From NCBI RefSeq assembly GCF_001468465.1, contig NZ_LNSA01000001.1, forward strand, positions 124,001 to 188,000: a stretch of 64,000 bases of DNA. The letters are read 5' to 3'. Each line of letters opens with the position of its first letter. Within the stretch, counting starts at the first letter, position 1. The position numbers were made by a program, and so were the translations under genes. Shown here in pieces: positions 59,302-64,000 of the stretch. Origin of the DNA: Sphingopyxis sp. H115 (GTDB lineage Bacteria; Pseudomonadota; Alphaproteobacteria; Sphingomonadales; Sphingomonadaceae). The notes beneath the pieces are model-generated. The model had not been told where the DNA came from, ran no database searches, and saw only the letters and a program-made list of their open reading frames with translations.

Positions 59302-61236
59302 TCACCGTCCCGAATGATAGAAATCATGCACCGCTTGCGCGACCGCTGCGCTGACGCCCGGCGCTTTCTGCAAATCTTCCAGACTGGCTCCGCGCACCGC
59401 TCGCGCGGTGCCAAAATGCATCAGCAGCGCCTTCTTGCGCGCCGGGCCGATGCCGGGCACCTCGTCGAGCGGCGAGGTGCCCATCGCCTTGGCGCGTTTC
59501 TGGCGGTGCGCGCCGATCGCGAAACGATGCGCCTCGTCACGCAGCCGCTGGATGTAGAAGAGCACCGCATTGTTAGGCGGCAGCGTGAATTCACGCCCGT
59601 CAGGGTGGTAGAAGGTCTCGCGCCCCGCGTTGCGGTCGGGCCCCTTGGCGACGCCGACATAAGTAAGGTCATCGATGCCGAGTTCGGCGAGCACCGCGCC
59701 CGCCGCCGATACCTGCCCCTTTCCGCCGTCGATCAGCACGAGGTCGGGCCATTCGCCCTTCGTCCGTTCGGGGTCCTCCTCGATCGCGCGTGCGAAACGG
59801 CGCTCGAACACCTCGCGCATCATCGCGAAATCGTCGCCCGGCTGTGTCTCGGCGCGCTTGATGTTGAACTTGCGATAGGCGCCCTTGATCCAGCCCTCGG
59901 GGCCCGCGACGACCATCGCACCCAGCGCGTTGGTGCCCTGGATATGGCTGTTGTCGTAGATTTCGATGCGCCGCGGCGGGCTCTCCAGATCGAACAATTC
60001 GGCAAGTTCGCGCCCGAGCTTCGCCTGGCTGCTGCTTTCCGCCAGCCGCCGATCGAGTTCCTCGCCGGCATTGCGGACCGCCTGTTCGAGCAGGCGGCGG
60101 CGGTTGCCGCGCTGCGGCACGCTGATTTCGACCCTCCGGTTCGCGCTCTCGCCCAGCGCCTCGGCGAGCAATTCGCACTCGTCGGGCTCGCGATCGACGA
60201 GGATCAGCTTCGGCGGCGGCACGCCTTCGTAGAATTGCATCAGGAAGCTCGCCATCACTTCGCTCTCGGGCACGCCCGCGATATGCGCCGGAAAAAAGCT
60301 GCGGTGCCCCCAATTCTGCCCGCCGCGGATGAAGAAGCCCGCGATGCATAGCTGCCCGCCCTTCGCGGCGAGCGCGAAAACATCGGCGTCGCCGAGCCCG
60401 TCGGCATGCACCGACTGGCTGCCCTGGATGAAGGTCAGTGATTTCAGCCGGTCGCGGATCACCGCCGCCTGCTCATAATCCATCGCGTCGGCGGCCTTGG
60501 TCATCGCGTCGCCCAACCGCTTCTGCACAGCGGTCGAGCGGCCTTCGAGAAAGTCCTGCGCGTCGCTCACCAGCCCTGCATAATCATCCTTCGAAATGCG
60601 GTCGACGCACGGCGCGCTGCACCGCTTGATCTGATAGAGCAGGCACGGGCGCGAGCGGTTGGCGAAGAAGCTGTCGGTGCAGCTCCTCAGCAGGAAGGTC
60701 TTCTGTAGCGCGTTGAGCGTCTGGCCCACCGACCCCGCGCTCGCGAACGGGCCGTAATAACGCCCCTTGGCGCGCCGCGCGCCGCGATGCTTTTGCACGC
60801 GCGGGAAATCATGATCGGTGCGCAGCAGGATGAAGGGAAAGCTTTTGTCGTCGCGCAGCAGCACATTATACGGCGGGCGATAGCGCTTGATCAACTGCGC
60901 CTCGAGCAGCAGCGCCTCGGCCTCGCTGGTCGTCGTGACGATCTCCATCGCGCGCGTCTGCGACACCATGCGCTGCAACCGCTGTGGCAGCCGCGCGACC
61001 TGGGTGTAATTGCTCACCCGGTTCTTAAGCGCGCGCGCCTTGCCGACATAGAGCACGTCGCCGCGCGCATCGAGCATCCTGTACACCCCGGGCCGCGCCG
61101 GCAATTTGCGCACGACGCTGCGGATCGCTTCGGCGCCGCGTTCGAGGTCGGGCTGGCCGCCCTCCTCGCCGCCGCCGCGGATCACATAGGTCGCTTTTTC
61201 TTCGTTGAATCGGTCGGGAGCATTCGGGCGGGCCAT
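59302..61236 (-). CDS. uvrC: excinuclease ABC subunit C
   Basis: 644 residues. The GIY-YIG nuclease domain begins LPARPGVYRMLDARGDVLYVGKARALKNRVSNY. The UVR segment (QKRLGDAMTKAADAMDYEQAAVIRDRLKSL) binds UvrB. The RNase H-like endonuclease domain follows (IEIYDNSHIQGTNALGAMVV, LVLIDGGKGQVSAA), and a helix-hairpin-helix ends the chain (SPLDEVPGIGPARKKALLMHFG). UvrC makes both cuts in nucleotide excision repair. The ATG at 61236 fits the family. Confidence 0.97.
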   Translation of the reverse strand: MARPNAPDRFNEEKATYVIRGGGEEGGQPDLERGAEAIRSVVRKLPARPGVYRMLDARGDVLYVGKARALKNRVSNYTQVARLPQRLQRMVSQTRAMEIVTTTSEAEALLLEAQLIKRYRPPYNVLLRDDKSFPFILLRTDHDFPRVQKHRGARRAKGRYYGPFASAGSVGQTLNALQKTFLLRSCTDSFFANRSRPCLLYQIKRCSAPCVDRISKDDYAGLVSDAQDFLEGRSTAVQKRLGDAMTKAADAMDYEQAAVIRDRLKSLTFIQGSQSVHADGLGDADVFALAAKGGQLCIAGFFIRGGQNWGHRSFFPAHIAGVPESEVMASFLMQFYEGVPPPKLILVDREPDECELLAEALGESANRRVEISVPQRGNRRRLLEQAVRNAGEELDRRLAESSSQAKLGRELAELFDLESPPRRIEIYDNSHIQGTNALGAMVVAGPEGWIKGAYRKFNIKRAETQPGDDFAMMREVFERRFARAIEEDPERTKGEWPDLVLIDGGKGQVSAAGAVLAELGIDDLTYVGVAKGPDRNAGRETFYHPDGREFTLPPNNAVLFYIQRLRDEAHRFAIGAHRQKRAKAMGTSPLDEVPGIGPARKKALLMHFGTARAVRGASLEDLQKAPGVSAAVAQAVHDFYHSGR

Positions 61237-61307
61237 GATTTTCCATGTAGGCGATGGCGATGCGACCCGCCATAGTGCGCGAGGTAAAAGCTCATGGGAG
61301 GGGTCGC

Positions 61308-62027
61308 ATGGATTTGCATGGAAAGCTCGCACTGGTCACCGGCGGCAGCGACGGCATCGGGCGCGAGATCGCGCTCCAGCTTCAGGCCGCTGGCGCCGAC
61401 GTCATCGTCACAGGTCGCTCGGCGGAAAAATTGCAGGCGATGGCGGCGCTCGGTTTCGGCACGATTGCGGGCGACCTTTCGGTCCCGGCGGGCGTCGATA
61501 CGGTCGTCAGCGGCGTTGCGCACAGGCCGCTGGCCCTGCTCGTCAACAATGCGGGGGTCGGCAGCGAGTATGAACTCGACAGGCCCGAGACGCTCGAAAG
61601 CGCGGCGCATTGCATCCGCACCAACCTCGACGCGCCGATCGCGCTCTGCACGCGGCTCTTGCCAACGCTCCGGGCCCAGCCCGAGGCCGCCATCGTCAAC
61701 GTCACCTCGGGCCTCGCGATCGCGCCGCGCGCGGGTGGGTCGATCTATTGCGCGACCAAGGCGGGATTGCGCAGCTATACGCAGGCGATCCGCCACCTGC
61801 TCAAAGACAGCAATGTCCGCGTGATCGAGGCGCTGCCCCCCGTCGTCGAAACGAACATGACCGCGGGCCGCACGGGCAAGAAGATGAGCGCGCACGACTG
61901 TGCTGCCGAGATCATTCGCGGAATCCGCACGGGAAAAAGTGAGGTGAATGTCGGGATGGTGAAGCTGCTCCAGCTGGTGCACAGCGTCTCGCCCGCGCTC
62001 GCGCGCCGGATCATGATCAGGTTTTAA
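61308..62027 (+). CDS. short-chain dehydrogenase/reductase
   Basis: 239 residues. Rossmann signature GGSDGIGREIAL (TGxxxGIG), NNAGVGSEYEL, catalytic serine in VTSGLAI, and YCATK (YxxxK) in the right order. GGGAGGGG precedes the ATG at 61308. The product is related to DltE-like or 3-oxoacyl reductase types, but the substrate is unknown. A broken GST gene follows in the same direction 13 bp later. Confidence 0.91.
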   Translation: MDLHGKLALVTGGSDGIGREIALQLQAAGADVIVTGRSAEKLQAMAALGFGTIAGDLSVPAGVDTVVSGVAHRPLALLVNNAGVGSEYELDRPETLESAAHCIRTNLDAPIALCTRLLPTLRAQPEAAIVNVTSGLAIAPRAGGSIYCATKAGLRSYTQAIRHLLKDSNVRVIEALPPVVETNMTAGRTGKKMSAHDCAAEIIRGIRTGKSEVNVGMVKLLQLVHSVSPALARRIMIRF

Positions 62028-62040
62028 GAGGCAACGGCCA

Positions 62041-62688
62041 ATGATCACCCTTTATGGCGAGGGCCGCGGCTTCCGAATCGCCTGGCTGCTCGAAGAGATG
62101 GGCCTTCCCTATCGGCTGCGACAGGTCGATTTGCTCGACGGGCTCGAAAAGGACACCGAGTTTCTCGCGATCAATCCCGCCGGCTTCATTCCCGCGATCG
62201 TCGATGGCGACGCGGTGATGGTCGAATCGATCGCGATCATCGAATATCTGCTCGCGCGGTATGGCCCCGGCTCATTGGCTCCGGCGCCAGATGAATCCAG
62301 ATTTCCGGTCTATCAGCAGTTCCTTCACATGGGGGAAGCGGGACTGGCCGGGCCGGTCAACACGATCATTGCGACGACCATCCTAGCCCCGGAAAAAGAG
62401 CGCGAGAACTGGACGACGGGATAGGCGCTCGATAGCTTCAAAAGCCGATTTGGTCTGGTGAGCCGCCAGCTCGCTCGTGCGCCCTATATCGCGGGGGATC
62501 GCTTCACCGCCGCCGATATCTCGGTGACATACGCGCTCGAATTCGCCCAGCGAACGATCGGTTTCGACTTCGCCGCCGCCGAACTGGACTATATCGCCCG
62601 AACGACTGCGCGCGACGCCTATCGTCGGGCAATGGACAATTGTCCGGCGACAAAAGCATGGGTCGCCGGCCTGGCCGGATCGGAATAG
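62041..62688 (+). pseudogene. glutathione S-transferase gene with an in-frame stop
   Basis: The N-terminal thioredoxin-fold part (ITLYGEGRGFRIAWLLEEMGLPY, NPAGFIPAIVDG, ESIAIIEYLLARYG) ends at TAG 62422-62424. The same frame then continues without other stops: ALDSFKSRFGLVSRQLARAPYIAGDRFTAADISVTYALEFA to the TAG at 62688. Homologues of this type commonly have tryptophan at this point, so a TGG to TAG change is likely. Intact length would be about 215 residues. Either a pseudogene or, less likely, a sequencing error. Confidence 0.86.
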
Positions 62689-62701
62689 CCGAAAAACAAA
62701 A

Positions 62702-62723
62702 CGCCCGCGGGAATCCGCGGGCG
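62702..62723 (-). terminator. intrinsic terminator after the F0 genes
   Basis: CGCCCGCGG (62702-62710) and CCGCGGGCG (62715-62723) are perfect arms with a 4-nt loop. On the minus strand the hairpin is followed by TTTTGTTTTTC. This marks the end of the atpE-atpG-atpF transcript; it may also serve the convergent GST region. Confidence 0.8.
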
Positions 62724-62750
62724 CTTCATATTCTTGAGTAGTGTAGCGGG

Positions 62751-63293
62751 TCAGGCCTTAGCGACGTCCGCGATAGCCCGATCGATAAGCGCCTTGTCGG
62801 CGACCGCATCATGCTTGTCTGCGATCAGCTTTGCAGCCGCCTCGGTCGCTGCCTTGGCCGCAGCGGTGCGGACTTCAGCAAGCGCACCAGCCTCAGCCGC
62901 GGCTATGCGGTCTTCGGCCATCTGCTTGCGGCGCGCGATCAGCGCGGTCGCGTCGGCCTTGGCCTTGGCGACGAGCGCCTCGGCCTCGGCATCGGCGCGC
63001 GCACGCATCTCGTCGGCTTCCCGCGCGGCGTCAGCAAGCTTCGCCTCATATTCGGCCTTCAGCGATTCGGCGTCGAGGCGCAGCTGTTCCGCTTCGTTCA
63101 GCTGCTTCGAAATCTCTGCGATGCGTTTGTCGAGCATCGCGCCGATCGCGCCCGGAACGCCCTTCCAGACGAGAATACCCAGGAAGACGAGCATCGCGAT
63201 CGAGACCCAGACGGTCGCATCCATACCGAACGCCTTGGGCGTGGCATGGGCCTCACCGGCGGCTTCCGAAAGGATGATAAGGAAATTATCCAT
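62751..63293 (-). CDS. atpF: F0F1 ATP synthase subunit B
   Basis: 180 residues. A single membrane helix near the N-terminus (ATVWVSIAMLVFLGILVWKGV) is followed by a long charged helix, AEISKQLNEAEQLRLDAESLKAEYEAKL and onward, that forms the peripheral stalk. The overlap of 8 bp with the b' gene and the order c-b'-b are typical of alphaproteobacteria. The hairpin at 62702-62723 ends the unit. Confidence 0.93.
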   Translation of the reverse strand: MDNFLIILSEAAGEAHATPKAFGMDATVWVSIAMLVFLGILVWKGVPGAIGAMLDKRIAEISKQLNEAEQLRLDAESLKAEYEAKLADAAREADEMRARADAEAEALVAKAKADATALIARRKQMAEDRIAAAEAGALAEVRTAAAKAATEAAAKLIADKHDAVADKALIDRAIADVAKA

Positions 63294-63786
63294 GGAGCAC
63301 CGCCTTCACCGCCGCCTTCGCATCGCCAGCCGCAACCTTGGCGCCCGACAGCTTGGCGACGAGGTCGCTTGCCGCTTCGGCCGCAACCGATTCGATTTCC
63401 GCCATGGCCGACTTACGTGCTGCGGCAACATCCGTTTCGGCGGCCGACAGCTTCTCGCCCAATTCGGCATCGACCTTCGCAAGACGCTTTTCGGCGTCTT
63501 TCGCGGCCTTGTCCTTAGCTTCGGCCACGGCCTTCTGCGCGGCCGCGCGGCTGGCATCGCCCTGTTGGCGATAGTTTTCCTCGAGCGCATCGGCCGCGGC
63601 ATGGGCCGCCTTCGCCGCCGCCAGATCGTCGGCAACCTTGCGGTCGCGCGCATCCACCGTCGCTTCGATCTTGGGCAGCATACCGCGGCCGATCACGACA
63701 TAAATGCCGGCGAACACGACCAGCAGCCAGAAGAGCTGCGAGGCAAGATACCAATTGTCAGCGGTTAGCTGGGCTATCTGGGGCAT
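63286..63786 (-). CDS. F0F1 ATP synthase subunit B' (AtpG/AtpF2)
   Basis: 166 residues. Membrane helix near the start (QLFWLLVVFAGIYVVIGRGMLPKIEATVDARDRK) followed by a charged helix, typical of the b' subunit of alphaproteobacteria. It pairs with the b subunit in the stator stalk. The c-subunit gene lies upstream, and the b gene overlaps its 3' end. Confidence 0.92.
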   Translation of the reverse strand: MPQIAQLTADNWYLASQLFWLLVVFAGIYVVIGRGMLPKIEATVDARDRKVADDLAAAKAAHAAADALEENYRQQGDASRAAAQKAVAEAKDKAAKDAEKRLAKVDAELGEKLSAAETDVAAARKSAMAEIESVAAEAASDLVAKLSGAKVAAGDAKAAVKAVLHG

Positions 63787-63867
63787 GAAAGGCGAACCTT
63801 AAATTATTCAAGAAACCTGCGGCGAGGCCGATCCCGCGGGGGCCGGCCTCGCCAAATATCGTCGAAA

Positions 63868-64000
63868 TCAGACGACGAAGAGCAGGATCATCGCGACGAC
63901 GAACGCCAGCAGGCCGAGAAGTTCGGCGGCGGCGAAGCCGATGAACAGGCGACCCTGCTGACCATCGGCCGCAGCGGGGTTGCGCAGCGCGCTTTCGAGG
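63868..64000 (-). CDS. atpE: F0F1 ATP synthase subunit C (5' end outside window)
   Basis: The last 43 residues of the proteolipid c subunit can be read (ESALRNPAAADGQQGRLFIG, then FAAAELLGLLAFVVAMILLF and VV). They include the conserved carboxylate glutamate of helix 2 (in FAAAELLGL) that carries protons across the membrane. The gene continues beyond base 64000. It is the most upstream part of the F0 operon within the window. Confidence 0.94.
   Translation of the reverse strand, partial: LESALRNPAAADGQQGRLFIGFAAAELLGLLAFVVAMILLFVV

Noticed and set aside
62425..62688. Second independent gene after the GST
   Set aside because: It is in the same frame as the first half and completes the GST fold, so one broken gene is more likely than two genes.

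Overview
The window reads as the chromosome of a GC-rich alphaproteobacterium of the Sphingomonadales, probably Sphingopyxis-like. This rests on GcrA, paired b/b' subunits of the F0 ATP synthase, FecI/FecR/TonB-receptor regulation, a Ti-type MOB_Q transfer module of the kind common in this order, and the overall gene style. The genus is an inference. The window starts inside an autotransporter gene and ends inside atpE.

Layout. (1) 1-5.2 kb: autotransporter beta-barrel end, then an iron/substrate-responsive sigma factor, FecR and TonB-receptor operon. (2) 5.28-28.36 kb: an integrated mobilizable island of about 23 kb. A P4-type tyrosine integrase lies beside tRNA-Gly(UCC), and a perfect 18-bp copy of the tRNA 3' end sits at the far border. 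The left half carries cargo: an AraC regulator with small redox and detoxification proteins, then a hydrolase/peptidase/acetyltransferase operon. The middle is a transfer module (relaxase-helicase TraA, TraC, TraD, an oriT-like sequence, ArdC, AlpA, DUF736) with no coupling protein or type IV secretion genes, so the island should need a helper. Next to traD lie a NYN-domain protein and a nucleotidyltransferase-HEPN fusion. Beside the integrase is a tightly coupled three-gene cassette: an SMC-like ATPase, a soluble HEAT-repeat histidine kinase, and a response-regulator receiver fused to an APH-fold kinase. This cassette is the best candidate for an undescribed system, possibly anti-phage or anti-plasmid. 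(3) 28.4-45.6 kb: core and metabolic genes (dinB with a LexA-like box, prfC, two acyl-CoA dehydrogenases, an MBL-fold hydrolase, a Phd-PAS protein, Tad pilus pseudopilins, a YghU-type GST, a CoA-transferase, a beta-propeller amidohydrolase). Two large inverted repeats and a 270-bp MITE-like element lie among them. (4) 45.7-64 kb: tRNA-Ser(CGA), hspQ, gcrA, an outer-membrane protein, parE, an ECF sigma/membrane protein/serine hydrolase operon, a leuB-metZ-apaG-lysR operon, a uvrC-thioesterase-recO operon, an SDR, a GST gene broken by one stop codon, and the F0 genes atpE-atpG-atpF.

The reading is from sequence alone. Family names come from motifs recognised by eye. Positions of starts were chosen from ribosome-binding sites, overlaps and family length. 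No database search was possible.
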